The notes under the pieces are model-generated. The model searched no databases and was not told where the DNA came from. It saw only the letters and a program-made list of their open reading frames with translations. From the NCBI GenBank assembly GCA_963281155.1, contig CAUJLY010000005.1:2232001-2296000 (forward strand): 64,000 nt of DNA, read 5' to 3'. Position numbers and translations under genes: made by a program. Source of the stretch: Rhabditophanes sp. KR3021 (taxonomy: Eukaryota; Nematoda; Chromadorea; Rhabditida; Alloionematidae). Within the stretch, counting starts at the first letter, position 1. The number at the start of each line of letters is the position of its first letter. Below, in pieces: positions 34,221 to 46,107 of this stretch.

Positions 34221-34800
34221 TCAAATCGAGGAAGTGTATGCTGTCCTATTATTTGTCCCTTCTTCTCTTGTTCTAATCAAATTTCTTTGTCGAGCAGCTG
34301 CCATGACTGTAGTAAAAAGGTTAATCTTAGAATGCATTTAAAGACTTACCAATATAAACAAGCCGAATACAGCACATATAACAAAAAAGAACGTCATAAG
34401 TCATATAAACTGCGCTTCCAAAAGAGGGAACTATTGTGATATTATTTCTGATGATGCTCTCAATTCCATCTTGACTCACATTTTGTTGCGGATCAAAAAC
34501 ATTGCTTTTATTTAAATTCATCAAAACAAAATTAGCCGTTATGCTTTGTCTTCCTAAAAATTAACCTAGTATAAAAATAAACCTTTTTAAAAACAATAGT
34601 CACGCTATTTAACTAAATGTACCGAACAATAAATTTGCTCCTGCTGATCATCAAACATAAGTTTCAAAAAATCCGAATTCACTTTTGTTACACATGTCAG
34701 CCTTCAGTGAACTCTCAAAGATATAATATTTATACTCTTCACAAATATCATCAGCAACCAAAATTCCGCATTTTAAAGTAAAGACATACAAAAGTAGCAT
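34221..34800 (-). CDS. Small probable membrane protein, 135 aa
   Basis: Gene model from three exons that stay in frame: 34683-34800, 34350-34553 and 34221-34306. The first intron (34554-34682, donor GTGAAT, acceptor TTTTTAG) is the weaker call; the second has GTAAGT and CTACAG. The predicted chain begins with a hydrophobic signal or anchor (MLLLYVFTLKCGILVADD), continues with a Cys-containing ectodomain with an N-glycosylation site (NNITIV), has a likely transmembrane helix (YDVLFCYMCCIRLVYIV) and ends in an Arg-rich cytoplasmic tail (ARQRNLIRTREEG). Family not recognised. Confidence 0.5.
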
Positions 34801-34940
34801 ATGTATATCCTAATAGGACGAACCAACCAAAAAAGATTAATTTCATGGAGTTGTTTGGCCAATGACTTGACAAAATTACTTAAACCTTTACCATAGTCCT
34901 CCCTTTTTAAGCAAATCAAATAATGTTCTCCTTATCGTAG

Positions 34941-35124
34941 GTTCTTGAATTGGCAAGTACAAGAAGCAATTGGGAAAGACAAAATTGATGTACTTGAAAA
35001 TATCTTCAAAAAGAGTGTGCACTACCCACCATGCTTCATTGTTCCTGAAAATGGTAAACCAGCCGTCTTTTACATTGAATATGAAGCTGGCAAAAAGATT
35101 GATATGCCTGTTCCAGTCGCTTAA
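34941..35124 (+). pseudogene. Isolated 3' exon of an unknown gene
   Basis: After an acceptor-like CTTATCGTAG the frame reads LNWQVQEAIGKDKIDVLE then KKSVHYPPCFIVPENG and ends GKKIDMPVPVA with a TAA at 35122-35124. The codons are protein-like. The only DNA upstream belongs to the opposite-strand gene, so the 5' exons are missing. Not recognised. Confidence 0.4.
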
Positions 35125-35447
35125 ATTTTATTTTTTGTAGATTGAATAAATTTTGTATCATAATTAATCCAACACATCACACATATTTCCTTCTAAACTA
35201 ATCAACTATGACACAAATTGACTAGACATTAAACACGCGTATTATTCATCCTACAATATTTACTACAAAATCATCTAATGTGTATTATATGTATTTAGTT
35301 TTGACTCTTTTCTTACTGCATCTATCATTCATTACAAATTCCAATGATTGTCAAAAAATAGGCCAAAAGCGACCATATTTTGTAAGGTCTGTTACAAAGA
35401 CCCTCAACATCAAAATGTGCTAGTTTTAATTTTAGGCTTATTTTTAG

Positions 35448-35807
35448 ATCGAATTTAGTCTACTTAGACATTGAATATCGAAATTCATTTACTGTTTTTA
35501 ATACCGTGGGTCATGTACGCTTTCCAAGTATTTCAAGTTTATCCAACAACAATGAGCATTCGGCTAAGCAGTTGAGGGATGACCATGGTTTTTTTATTCA
35601 GACAAGACATTTGAATAATTCCAACTTCCTGGAAGGAAGATATCGTGGCATGATGACAGTTGACATTACTGAGCCGAAAGAGTGAAAACTTGTTTATTTA
35701 CATGATTTTGATTGATAATCTTAATGTCAAGGAATTGTTAGAAGCTGAGTTGGATAAAAATATGCAGCTGAAATTGCAGCCAAAATGCAAAATAAAACAG
35801 CTACTTA
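35448..35807 (+). pseudogene. Coding remnant of unknown family, two frame breaks
   Basis: Follows a TTTTTAG acceptor. It reads NLVYLDIEYRNSFTVFN, SISSLSNNNEHSAKQLRD and LEGRYRGMMTVDITEPKE to a stop at about 35685, then in other frames NVKELLEAELDK and YAAEIAAKMQNKTAT to a stop at 35805-35807. The last two pieces overlap by a one-base shift. The lone exon just upstream (34941-35124) could belong to the same decayed locus. Confidence 0.4.
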
Positions 35808-36900
35808 AACCAAGAGATTAAACAAATTACTATTAAAAGTCCAATTCCAAGTAAAAGCGGGATTAAAGTATGTGGCTAATTTCAAAGTACAATCTTTTGT
35901 ATATTCATATCTTTACAATAATTTGATTAAAAAAAACACATAAAAGATTCTCTTTACAATTTCTTTTGTCTAATGCATTTTATGAATAAAAGCTTATAAT
36001 TACAATTGTTTGCTGTCAAAAACAACAACTGCGCTAAAGTCTAAATTGACCACATCTCCTTAATGTGTTTTCACCATTCAGAAAAATTATTTATCATGAG
36101 GATATTTCTGTGGCTGTCAACTTTATTTACGTTATCATTTCAATATTGCATAGAGAAAATATGAATTGCCACTAAAGTACATGTTTATGCAAGATTAATG
36201 TGCTAGGGTGGTGTTATTGCAGATCCACGTCTCAGACTTTATGTTTGTGTATTAGAAATGGGAAGATGTCGAATCATAAAAACTTACTCATTTCAATAGT
36301 TGAAAGTTGTTCTGTCCAAAGACTATGCCTTGATTCATGATTCAAATAATGTGTTGTCCTTGCTGTCAAATAAAAGGATTCATTGACTATTTTTAATTTA
36401 TGAATAATTTTTGTATGAATAGACATAAATTTGAAATTGTTGTGCAATTCATTTCTTTTTTAAAATAATCAACTTAATTTAATTCTTGATGCACTGATAA
36501 AAACAATTAAATCTCCTTGATTATATTTACTTTAACATGTTCATACTTTTTTTATTCTAAACAGATCCATTAAATGCCTTTTAGCATCATTGATGGATAC
36601 TCAAAGACATTTGGCTTCTTTGCATTTTTATTCATCATTCCAATCAGAACTAAGTAGAAATCAAGCCTATAAAAGGAAATCATAAAGGAATATGCGCACC
36701 TTAACTTGGTATCAGCCAATAGCAAATTTGGGTAAAGTCAACCACTACTGGTATGATTATGAGTCAGTCCATGTCTACTCAATTCGTTACAAGAGATGCC
36801 TGTCTTTTTGTTGACCTGCGTCTATCTTTAGTAAAAGATCTTTATGATGACACTTACGCAATTAGATAGAACTTTTTTCACTCTTTATTATTTCATTGTT
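35808..36900. other. Upstream region of the AP-2 gene, nothing else recognised
   Basis: AT-rich spacer. I see no coding sequence or repeats; as the 1.1 kb before a developmental regulator it may hold enhancers, which cannot be judged by eye. Confidence 0.4.
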
Positions 36901-36906
36901 TTTTAG
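36901..36906 (+). promoter_or_regulatory. Likely trans-splice acceptor of the AP-2 gene
   Basis: TTTTAG after a T-rich tract, 19 bp before the ATG at 36926. Confidence 0.45.
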
Positions 36907-36925
36907 TAGACAAAGAACAGATAAT

Positions 36926-38254
36926 ATGTCTGGCTGTTTCAATTACGGATCTGCGGGCAATGCTTTTACTATTGAGCCTGATGCCATGGCTGTAAGTTTT
37001 TATTTTTTTAAATTGCAATTAATAATCCTTTTTTAGCGACCGATTAGTATCCCATCTGGTCCAAGTCACTACAATAGTGTCATCAGTCTACAACCTCCTC
37101 AAGCTTTTTCTTCGACTCAAGACCACTCACAAGTAGAAGTTAATGACGAAGCTGAAACACCACATTCCACTAATTGTTATACTTTTAAAGACAATAGGAA
37201 GAGGCCGAGCATGAATGTAGTTCAAGATGAGATGCGCTTCAAAAAAAGGTTGAGAGTTGAAAATATACTGGACAGCAACCTAAACAACCATTTGTCCCAA
37301 ATGAATCAGCTGAATTTTCCAAAAAACTTTCAACAACAAGCAAACGCCTATTACTCTCCGCAAATTAATCAGTCCTTGCGATTCGATCCATCTCTCTATT
37401 GCCAAAATTTTCATCCAAATTTATTTGATGGATATCATTCTTACGACAATAGAGTAATGACAAACAACTACTCTTCATTCGATCACTTTCCTATTCCTTA
37501 TGATTGCAAAACAGATCATTCCAATGTGAATTCGTTTGTCTCGGATATCAATCAAGGATCAGAAGTTAATGATATCAATTCATTGTTATTACCTTCAGGA
37601 AGCACCAATTATTGTCCTTCTGATGAGCCAGAAGTGTTCGCAAGAGTTCCTGGTAGAACTTCTCTTTTAAATTCAAATATGAAGTACGATGTTACTATTG
37701 CTGAAATTCACAGAAGGATCAATCCACCAGAACGTCTCAATGCCTCCTTGCTAGGTGGTATTCTACGCAGGGCAAAGAATAAGGATGGTGGCAAGAATTT
37801 GAGGGAACAATTGGAAAAGGTAAATATTGAACTTCCATCTGGCAGAAGAAAGTCTGTCCCAGTCACTTCTTTTACTTCATTTGCCGAGGAAGAAATAATC
37901 CATGTTCTAAAAGATTATGATGATGCTTGCAAAGCAAACTATCCAGAAAGACAAATTGCCAGAGAATTAACTTTTAGAAGACTTTCTCGTCTAAACGACT
38001 TTGAGAACATGCAACAAAATCTAGGAAGTACCTTGGAAACAGTATCAATTATAGCTGATATTTTGAAAGAGGATGCATCTCCACTGGGTAGACAAAATCA
38101 TCCAACCAAGACTTTAAACGATGAAGTACAGGAACCTTTGTCCAACTTCTCGCTGATTACCCACGGATTTGGTAGCAAAGCCATTATGTTATCACTAGAA
38201 GCAGCCATCAGAACCTTGCAACATGCTCTAGGAGATATTGATCCTCTCAAATAA
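36926..38254 (+). CDS. AP-2 family transcription factor, 427 aa
   Basis: A nuclear DNA-binding protein of the TFAP2 family, which binds GC-rich palindromes as a dimer and controls neural and epidermal fates. Exon 1 (36926-36991) and exon 2 (37037-38254) join in phase 0. The N-terminal half is Asn/Gln/Ser rich and disordered-looking, as in other AP-2 activation domains. The conserved domain starts near residue 219: VFARVPGRTSLL, YDVTIAEIHRRINPPERLNA, SLLGGILRRAKNKDGGKNLR and LPSGRRKSVPV. The C-terminal helix-span-helix part is more diverged but ends with a typical amphipathic helix. Length matches the family (about 430). Nematodes have several paralogues (aptf genes) and I cannot tell which this is. 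Confidence 0.95.
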
Positions 38255-38655
38255 AAGCTTTTCCCTTTGTATAGGTCTCTATTTTGCTTCTTTGCATTCA
38301 CGTTTGATCAATTTTATTATTGCTTATGCTTATTAATTTTTTGTTATTTAAATAAATTCGTTACATATACTTTCCTTGATAATTTATAAAAAATGCCTAC
38401 CACATTAAAAAGATCTAGGTATGTAATTACAAATAACTAAGTAAGGTCTAACTAACCTCCCTTAAACACATTAACTATCTACTAATGATTCACCAAATGG
38501 ATCTTTTAGCCAAGCAACGGTTGACTTTAATCTTTATCTTGAGACTCATCGATCTCTACACGAGTAGTATTGACACAACTCATGGCATCGAATAACAAAG
38601 TCTGAAAGCAAGCTAAAAAAGAATAAATTACAGGTGGAAATGACTATGACGTAGG
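38255..38655. other. 3' flank of the AP-2 gene, nothing recognised
   Basis: AATAAA-like words at about 38350 may end the AP-2 transcript. No other feature seen. Confidence 0.4.
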
Positions 38656-38890
38656 TTAAATTGCATCACACTCCAAATGATGAAAGAGATGCCTTTTGAC
38701 AATCATTAAATGCTCCCCATTTTCAACAAGTTCAATAATTTCTATTGGTTTGCTCCTAGGTCTAAACCGACTAAAACGGATAAAGTAGTCATGAGCTGTA
38801 CAATTGGTGACTGCTTCTAGAATTGCATATGTTTCAGCTGCTAAAGCCCCACAATCTAGGAATATGGTGTATATGCATAGATAGGGTCTG
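38656..38890 (-). pseudogene. Isolated last exon of an unknown gene
   Basis: The minus strand after a TTCCTAG acceptor reads DCGALAAETYAILEAVTN, FIRFSRFRPRSKPIEIIE and GEHLMIVKRHLFHHLECD to a stop. The composition is protein-like, but no matching upstream exon was found on this strand (the upstream DNA is the nucleotidyltransferase remnant). Family not recognised. Confidence 0.35.
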
Positions 38891-38937
38891 CGGGTAAATG
38901 TAAGTTGCAAACTGAAGAATGTTCATTATATAATTTC

Positions 38938-39640
38938 GTCAACGGATCAACCTTAACTTACTTTGGATTGGATAAAACTGGTTTATATATTTTTGTTGAT
39001 CCAAGCCTGGGAAATATTTTTTTATGTCAAAAGGATAAAGACAGGTATTGTCCATATTTAGTGAAGATTTAAAGCTAAGTCTATGGTATTATTCAATCAA
39101 CTAAATTATCACAGCAACTGCTCCAGTAGTTCGTATATACTTGAAGATATCGAATTTAATGATTCTAGGAATGGATTTTTGAATTCCTATTCTATTTCGT
39201 TGATGACATTACATTATTTTGCAGTAGAATTGGATCTCCAATATTGCCAAATTGACTAGAATTAAAGGGCTATTTTTCGATTTTAATAATCTGGATAATA
39301 CTTTTCCACCCAATTAGAATTAATTCTTTAATTGAAGTTAACAAACAACCACCGAACTTCTTATTGGTTTCTTTGATTATCACACAAAAGTTGACTTTAA
39401 CAAATATGGAATGAGTATTGAAAATAGACGTCATTCAAATTCAGTAGCACACATAGAGATTCTATTTTTATTGAAGAAGCATTGAAAAAATAAATACTGC
39501 AAAATGTATCCGCAGAAGGAATTGGATCATTGCGGGATTCCTATAATGGAGACTACTCTTAATTCCTTATTGGATGACAACAATTTCGAATTAAAAATTA
39601 ATGACCACCCAATTAAAGTTTCAAACTTACTATTTTAAAT
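38938..39640 (+). pseudogene. Decayed terminal nucleotidyltransferase (GLD-2/CID-1 type)
   Basis: These enzymes add A or U tails to RNA 3' ends. Pieces of the fold appear in the right order on the plus strand: GSTLTYFGLDKTGLYIFVD at about 38945, corresponding to the nucleotidyltransferase motif G-S-x...G-x-x-x-S-D-x-D but with the catalytic Ser-Asp-x-Asp changed to Thr-Gly-Leu-Tyr; ITATAPVVRIYLKI at about 39108; FLNSYSISLMTLHYFAVE at about 39180, the family helix S-Y-x-L-x-x-M-x-x-x-x-L; and TELLIGFFDYHTKVDFNKYG at about 39352, the PAP-associated domain signature E-L-L-x-G-F-F-x-Y. Stops and frame changes separate all of these, so it is inactive. Confidence 0.65.
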
Positions 39641-41030
39641 TACCATGTTCTATTTTCTAAATATTCCAATCTTCTTTCTTATTTTTAATTTTGTATATAT
39701 AATAAATTTTTTGGCTAAAATGCAATAACAATCACGTCTTTCAACTATTTTAAATTCGTGCTTACTATACTCAGCATAATCTTCGTTTTGTTTAGATGTG
39801 GAAAAGATAACGGTGATACTATGGATAACGAAAATTTATCAATTACATCAAAAAATTAATGTAAAAGTCCAGCACATGAAAATCCAGCTGCGCAAATTGA
39901 TCTTGATGAATTGTGCAAAATTGTTTTTGAGTCTTAACAACAAGAAAGCGTTTGACATGATGAATATTCATAATAAAAGACAATGTTTAAATTTCTTTCA
40001 AACTGCTTAAAATGATCAATTTAATAACAAGTAATCTTAATGAAATAGATAATGTTATAATTAAAGAAGAGGGAAGTATAAAATACGGAGTCTACTGAAT
40101 GGGTCTTTGCACTTGAAAAGCCAGGATAAAATGTACGGACAATGATGTGTTCAATTTACTCCAAATATATGGAACAAGTTTAACCTATATATATTTTAAC
40201 ACCAGATTGAAAACATATACATTAATATAGGGAAACAATTTCTTAATTAGCTCCTTTTAGACGATTAACACCAAATTTTGTATTTACTGTACTAGTAAAT
40301 ATACCATCTAAATATATATGCGTATTTTAAAAGGTAATTTATTATTTGCATAATTTTAACACTATTTATGTAGATTATATAGACTCATTACTGGATTTAT
40401 GGTAGGTAATGCAGCAATTGGGCATCTTTTACGAAGAGGTTTCTTATATTAATAAAATCTTTGCCTGTAATTTGTTTTGATTTTATTAAAGCTACTGACC
40501 AGTAAAAGCATCTTTTTTACTTACTTTGTCTTCTAAACCTTATCGTCTTGAGAGGAAAAGGTTATTCTAATTTGTGTTTTATTAATTATTAAATGTAAAT
40601 TATCTAATGTTATAAAGAGAAGTCTTTGGCAATAACTCCAGTTTGATTTAATAAACTATCTTTTAGATCTGACGTTATTGCCATTGCGTAGCTATTATGC
40701 AACCAATAAGTAGCCTAAATGTTTACTGCCTTGATTGTGGTTCTTCTTTAAAGCCGACAAGACAATCTATCTACCTCTAGAGTAATAAAAGGGTAAATTT
40801 GGAACGTGACCCTTGTTAACAGCATTCGTTGTTTCCAAACATGCGTCGATGATGAGCATGTCATCTAATTATTGTCGAAAATATGTAATTGATAAACAAA
40901 AAATGTATTACAAAGTCTTTCTATAAACTAAAGTGTTTTTAACATTCTATTTTATAAGATAGTCAACTTTATTTCGCGTCACTTTTTTATTAAAACATTG
41001 CCACTTCTATCTAATGTTATTATTTATTCT
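39641..41030. other. Intergenic spacer, at most a weak coding remnant
   Basis: A scrap at about 39795-39940 reads GKDNGDTMDNENLSITS, a stop, then SPAHENPAAQIDLDELC; it is too short and broken to call. The rest shows nothing. Confidence 0.35.
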
Positions 41031-41042
41031 TATAGAATCAAG

Positions 41043-42492
41043 ATGGATGAAGAAAATTTCAAAAGGATCTTAAATCAGGAACACTTATATGATTTTGAAA
41101 CTGCCAATGCTGTATCTTTGACGTGTCGCAATTTTTACAATCTTATGTCTACAAAGTCAATAAATAATGGGGCAACCAATATCGGGAAAGAAACTTTAGT
41201 TTTTAAGAATAACAACCAGGAAAATGAAGGCAAATTGTATGCAATTTGGGGAAGAAATAAAAGTAGTTTTAAGTCTAAAGAACCTATTCTTGAATTTCTT
41301 AAGCAATATGGAACGTAGGATTTAGCATTTGAATTAGAATTATTTGACGGATCACTAATGAACTCCAACGGCAACAGCAATCATAGAAACTACGACAGAA
41401 TTCATAGAACTCTACAGCCAAAAAATTATACCCAGTAAACAATCATATTAAAATGAGTGTAAATTCGATTGGCAGATTTATGCAATATTTGCCTAGAATT
41501 GAAACGTTAATTTTCAAGAAAATTTGTCTTTGTGCCACTATATCACACATTGAATTGTTTGCCAGTTTTATGAACGATTTGAAATCTTATAAGATCACAA
41601 AACTTCTTGGAATTAATTATAATTTACTTATGGCCTATATCAATCATTCAACTATTCTCTCTTCGAATGTGCCAGATATTAGAACAATTCCTTTAGTGTG
41701 TAATGAGAAAACCGAGATCAAACCATCACATTCTGAGCTGTTGAAAAAACTTTCAAAGAGTTTAGGCAATTGCAAATTTATTTTTGAGATGTATACTGTT
41801 TTTCTTAAAGCGAGAAAGAATATTCCGGGTGCGATTATTTAAGAACACTAGGGATGTCAGTAACGTACGAAAATATTTCCGCTGAAATGCTTGAAAAGCT
41901 TAAAACAAATGTTGGACCAAAACGTTTAATTTGCCACGAAATTTTAAATTTGACTGCAAAATTAAATGAAAAAAATTGAGTCAACATTTGTTACTTACTC
42001 TCATACTGATAATGATTTGGAATTTGGATATGATTACTCAAAGATACAATTATTGAATTTCTTGAAAAACTTTAGTTACACAATCAGTAAATGTGATGAT
42101 TATGAACATATCCCCAAATTAGCTGTAAATATTACTTATTTTAATACTTTAAAAAGACTTGAAATTAAATTTGAATCTTTAAGTCACAATTCAAATATTA
42201 GAGAAGCTTACAAAAACTTTTGTTTGCCGCTGATGAAAAAATTGAAGCATTGAAAGTTTGCAACTGTCCCTTTTATGTGAACGAGTTTTCTAGAGAACTT
42301 CCGGGAAGATATGTCAATCTTAAATTTATTAATATTACATTCCCTGACACAGGATCTATCACTAAGAATTTTTTCGCTAAATTCAAGAACCTTCAAGCCA
42401 TATTTGTCGATAGTGAACGTACTGAATTTGATACTCCTTCTGGTTTAAGACTTTTTGTTATAAACTTCGGCTTAATGGGTGAAGAAAATTAA
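41043..42492 (+). pseudogene. F-box/LRR-like gene, multiply frameshifted
   Basis: An acceptor-like CTTATAG precedes the ATG at 41043. The N-terminus (HLYDFETANAVSLTCRNFYNL) resembles an F-box: hydrophobic heptads ending in S-L-x-C-R-x-F. LRR-like pieces follow in changing frames: AFELELFDGSLMNSN (41325), ETTTEFIELYSQKIIPS (41390), IGRFMQYLPRIETLIFKKI (41470), ENISAEMLEKLKTNVG (41865), FNTLKRLEIKFESLSH (42140) and KNLQAIFVDSERTEFD (42390). At least four frame changes are needed. F-box proteins are substrate adaptors of SCF ubiquitin ligases and are hugely expanded in nematodes. The whole length survives, so decay may be recent. Confidence 0.5.
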
Positions 42493-42785
42493 CTACATTA
42501 GCAAGATAAATTTGATTTTAAATAAAGTCAGACTATTGTGTACTTTGTGCTTGCACAAGTGCAAATATTCAAAACAATACAAATTTTTTAAAATTTTAAA
42601 CAAAATCTTGATGTGATAAATCTAAAATTATATAATTGTTCATAGAAATATAATCTTGAATTTCTGTATCTGATACCAAGAATCGTGCATGAAAATTTGA
42701 GCTGACCGTCATTTCCTTTTAAGTAAATAAATATTATATGATGCAGTTGGGATAACTTCAGTCTAAAGAATAAATTTTTAAGAAA

Positions 42786-43648
42786 ATGTTTGATTCTATG
42801 TCTATTTTTACTTGGATTATATTTATCCTATCATTGTTTAGAAACATCTTAGCATTATCATTAATTCCTCATTATAAAGAAGGAAGCAAGTACAATGCTT
42901 ACATTAAATTACTATTTTCTCAATTTGTAATCAATTTAATACTTGCCGTCACATCTTTTGTATTAAGAATGGATTTGGAAACTATGAATGGATATTTGTG
43001 CATCACGGATATTTTTACCTCAAGAATAAGCATTTTGTTATTGGAATACTTTTGACTATTTCTTTTCCAATAGTCTGGACAATTGTATATTTTTTTGCTT
43101 TTGATCGAACAATTCCTAAAAACTATGTTTATCTTCAGCATTTAAAAGCAAATATAGTCGATTTCGAGTACAATATTAATTTAATTATTAATTAACCTTT
43201 AATTTTAGTTTCATTCAACATCAATGATTATCATTTTAGGATATGTAGCTTATATATCTATTAATTGCATAATCATCCTGGCTGTGTACACAAAATTATC
43301 AATCTATTTAAAATCAATGACTAATCAGTTGAGTATCGAAACTTGCAAAATGAACCATGAATTCATGCGAATTCCTATTGTACAAGGAATTTCTCCACTT
43401 TTTTACAGTGGAATACCGCTAATCTTTTTATTATCTCATTATTTACTGATTCTTCATTTGATGGGACATTTATATTAGCAAGCGTATCAATGACACCAAT
43501 AATCAGTTCATTTTTGTTCTTATTTTTATCAATAAAAAACCGAATTGTTTTCAAAAAAAGACTTCAACGAATTGGAATTGATATTGACTCAAAAGTAATT
43601 ACATTGGCTACACAAAATAAGACTTTTTATTTGAATAAGCGTAAATAA
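42786..43648 (+). pseudogene. 7TM chemoreceptor pseudogene with TM3 deleted
   Basis: A direct neighbour copy of the intact receptor at 43895. TM1-2 are preserved (SLFRNILALSLIPHYKEG, KYNAYIKLLFSQFVINLI). After GYL (near 42998) 132 bp present in the intact copy are missing, removing TM3. About 20 bp later the frame breaks, and NKHFVIGILLTISFPIVW continues in another frame. The exon end that should carry a donor reads AATATTAAT where the paralogue has GCTGTTAAT, so GT has become AT. Exon 2 resumes with SMIIILGYVAYIS and breaks once more near 43440 before TPIISSFLFLFLSIKNR. The stop is at 43646-43648. Confidence 0.8.
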
Positions 43649-43894
43649 TTCAAAACAATTTATTCTTTGTACTTATTACAATCTATTAAATAAATTTCGA
43701 TAAATAAAAAATTAAATTGTTATTCATTTAACTTAGTTCACACAAGTATAACCCTGAATTTCGCTTTATAAAAACAAAAAGTGTACATAATTACTCATAA
43801 TAAGATTCATTTCGGGCAAAAATAAATGTTGTGAATTTTATTAAATCCTCATATACATTTAGTCTAAAGAAAGTATTATTTATTATTCATCAAA

Positions 43895-44897
43895 ATGTTT
43901 AATTTTATGACTGTCTTCATCTGGGTTACATTTACCTTATCAACAATTGGAAACATTTTGGCATTATCTTTAATGCCTCATTATAAAGAAAATAAGAAGT
44001 ATAATGCTTACATCAAATTACTATTCTCTCAATTTATAATGGATTTGATATTTGCTACGACTTCTTTTGTACTTAGAATGGATTTAATAACTATTCACGG
44101 ATACTTGTCTTACTTTTTTCCTTTGTTTAAGGATAATAGTATATCTTATGATTGGTGGAGTTTTTGGGTTTGTTTTTATAATGCTACTCTTATTAGCAAC
44201 ATTTCTTTTACAACAACAAATGTGGTTTCGAGATATTTGTGCGTTACAAATATTGTTGAATTCACAAATAAACATTTTATAATGGGAGTAATTTTGACGA
44301 TTGCTTTTCCAATATCATGTTCAATTGCATATTTCTTTACTTTTGATCGTACGCTTTCTAGAAATTACGTTTACCTTGAAAATTTAAAAGATGGCATTGT
44401 TGATTCAGATTTTGCTGTTAATACTATGGGCGTTGGAGTGCATTTTGCAAGTTTATTTAAACTATTTTTCTAATTCATTTTAGTTTGATCCATTGTCAAT
44501 GATTCTTCTTATGGGATATGTTACTTGCATATTCGTTAGTTGCATAGCAATTTTGATTGTCTACAGAAAATTTTCAATCTTTTTAAAAGAAATGCCCGGT
44601 AGTTTAAGTGCTGAAACTCGTCGAATGAATGATGAATTTATGAAGATTTTTATTCTTCAAGGAATTGCACCATTTATTTGTAGCGGAATACCGTTGATGA
44701 TTTATATTAGCACAATTTTTACGGAATCATCTTTACACAACGTTGGAACGTATGTTTTGTCGTTTTGTGGGCTAACTCCCTTTATTAATTCATTTTTATT
44801 TTTGTTCTTGCTAACAAAAAACAGAAATATTTTCAAAAAAAGATTCCGAAGACTTGGATTTAATTTTAACTCAAAAATAATTAATGTAGCTGCGTAA
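43895..44897 (+). CDS. 7TM chemoreceptor-like protein, intact copy, 311 aa
   Basis: A nematode GPCR of the same family as the minus-strand gene at 27.3-28.3 kb. Exon 1 (43895-44416) and exon 2 (44484-44897) join in phase 0; the chosen donor is GTTAAT, and GTGCAT at 44434 is an in-frame alternative that would add six residues. TM1 starts at about residue 5 (VFIWVTFTLSTIGNILAL), and TM2 is IKLLFSQFIMDLIFATTSFV. TM3 is followed by VVSRYLCV, which resembles the DRY position of GPCRs. TM6-7 are in exon 2 (FMKIFILQGIAPFICSGIPL, PFINSFLFLFLLTKN). The C-tail is short and basic. It is very AT-rich, like its neighbours. Confidence 0.82.
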
Positions 44898-45318
44898 ATT
44901 TGAACTTTACGAATAAACAGTAAATTACAGCAGATTTCTATAGTTATTTAAAAAAATGAATATTTATCTTTTATGTTTGTTCATTAGAATTCCATATATT
45001 ATTTCAAATAAATCAAAAGTATTCGTCTCATTGAACTGATATAACTGTTGATTTTCTTAAATTAAAAGCACTTAAGATTGTGTGTCTCAGAGTAGTATTA
45101 AACATTATAAAACACATCCAGGCATTCCATGCACTATAAAAAATATAAATAAGTAACTAAACTTGGGCATTATCCACCCAATTTGTGCTGAAACAAAAAG
45201 CCAACTGTTACTTCAACAAACTGCATCAACGTATGAATAAGACAGGTAAATGTTGTAATAAAACAAATCAAAATAGTTTGAATATAAAGTCTAATTGTTG
45301 TTTTACTTAATTGATTAG
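44898..45318. other. Spacer in the receptor cluster, nothing recognised
   Basis: AT-rich; no coding frame apart from a possible ATG at 45233 for the next receptor that does not join in frame. Confidence 0.35.
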
Positions 45319-46107
45319 AATTTGTTACTTTATTAGTATATTAATTTATATCATAATTATAAAAAGCTACAAAAAAGAAGAAACTTTCAGAAGTGCATTT
45401 TTTATTTATGTTGGCATGAATGGTTTCGACATGATTATTAACCATTTAGCCGCTTTTATATGTATTTATTTGCCATTGTATCCACCTTATGTAAAGTTAA
45501 TTGATATAAACTAATTACCTTGCCAAATATTTATACTTCTTTGCAAGATTTGAAAACTTTCTTCAAGTGTATGCCTCAGTTTTTAAGTAAAAACAGATTT
45601 ATAACGATTTGTTTTTATCAAAGCAACATTCGAAATTCGAAAATTGTTATAATTATTTCAGTTGCTTGTTATTATATTATACCATGGCCATTTACTTGGT
45701 TTTGGCTATTTAGTAAACCAAGATTCTTGACATTAGAATTTTACACAACAAGTAATGAACTAATACACTTGATTGGATATAAAAAAACCCTCTTTTTATT
45801 CTACCGCTTCCGTTGGACAATTTTTGACTCCATTTACTACTATAATATGATCAATATAATTGGTTTCAACGCTTTTAACTGCTTCAAAGTTATTTCTTAT
45901 AAAAAATCAAATAATCTAATTCAATCGACAAATTCAACTGAAATAAAATTAGTGATTTTAACAATAATTAATTCTATCTATCCCTTCATGCATCTTATAA
46001 TTTCAAAATTGGGATTTATAGAAGATCAAACTACTGCTAATTTGATATATTCATGGTTGACTCTAACTTTAACAATAATTACGATTACAATGGTTGCTTC
46101 ATTATAA
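45319..46107 (+). pseudogene. Probable SRG-superfamily (SRV/SRU-like) receptor, disrupted
   Basis: Hydrophobic helices in order with SRV-like features: YFISILIYIIIIKSYKKEE (TM1), FFIYVGMNGFDMIINHLA (TM2), a stop at 45511-45513, then in another frame QFLSKNRFITICFYQSNI (the position of the family's L-N-R-x-T-A motif), IVIIISVACYYIIPWPFTW and helices to VILTIINSIYPFMHLII and SWLTLTLTIITITMVASL. An intron (GTAAAG at 45492 to TTGCAAG at 45548) might rescue the break, but the acceptor is poor and no start joins in frame. I therefore lean to a pseudogene. Confidence 0.5.

Noticed and set aside
45233..45245. ATG with GTAAAT donor as first exon of the SRV-like receptor
   Set aside because: Joining to the acceptor at 45318 gives the wrong phase and an early stop.
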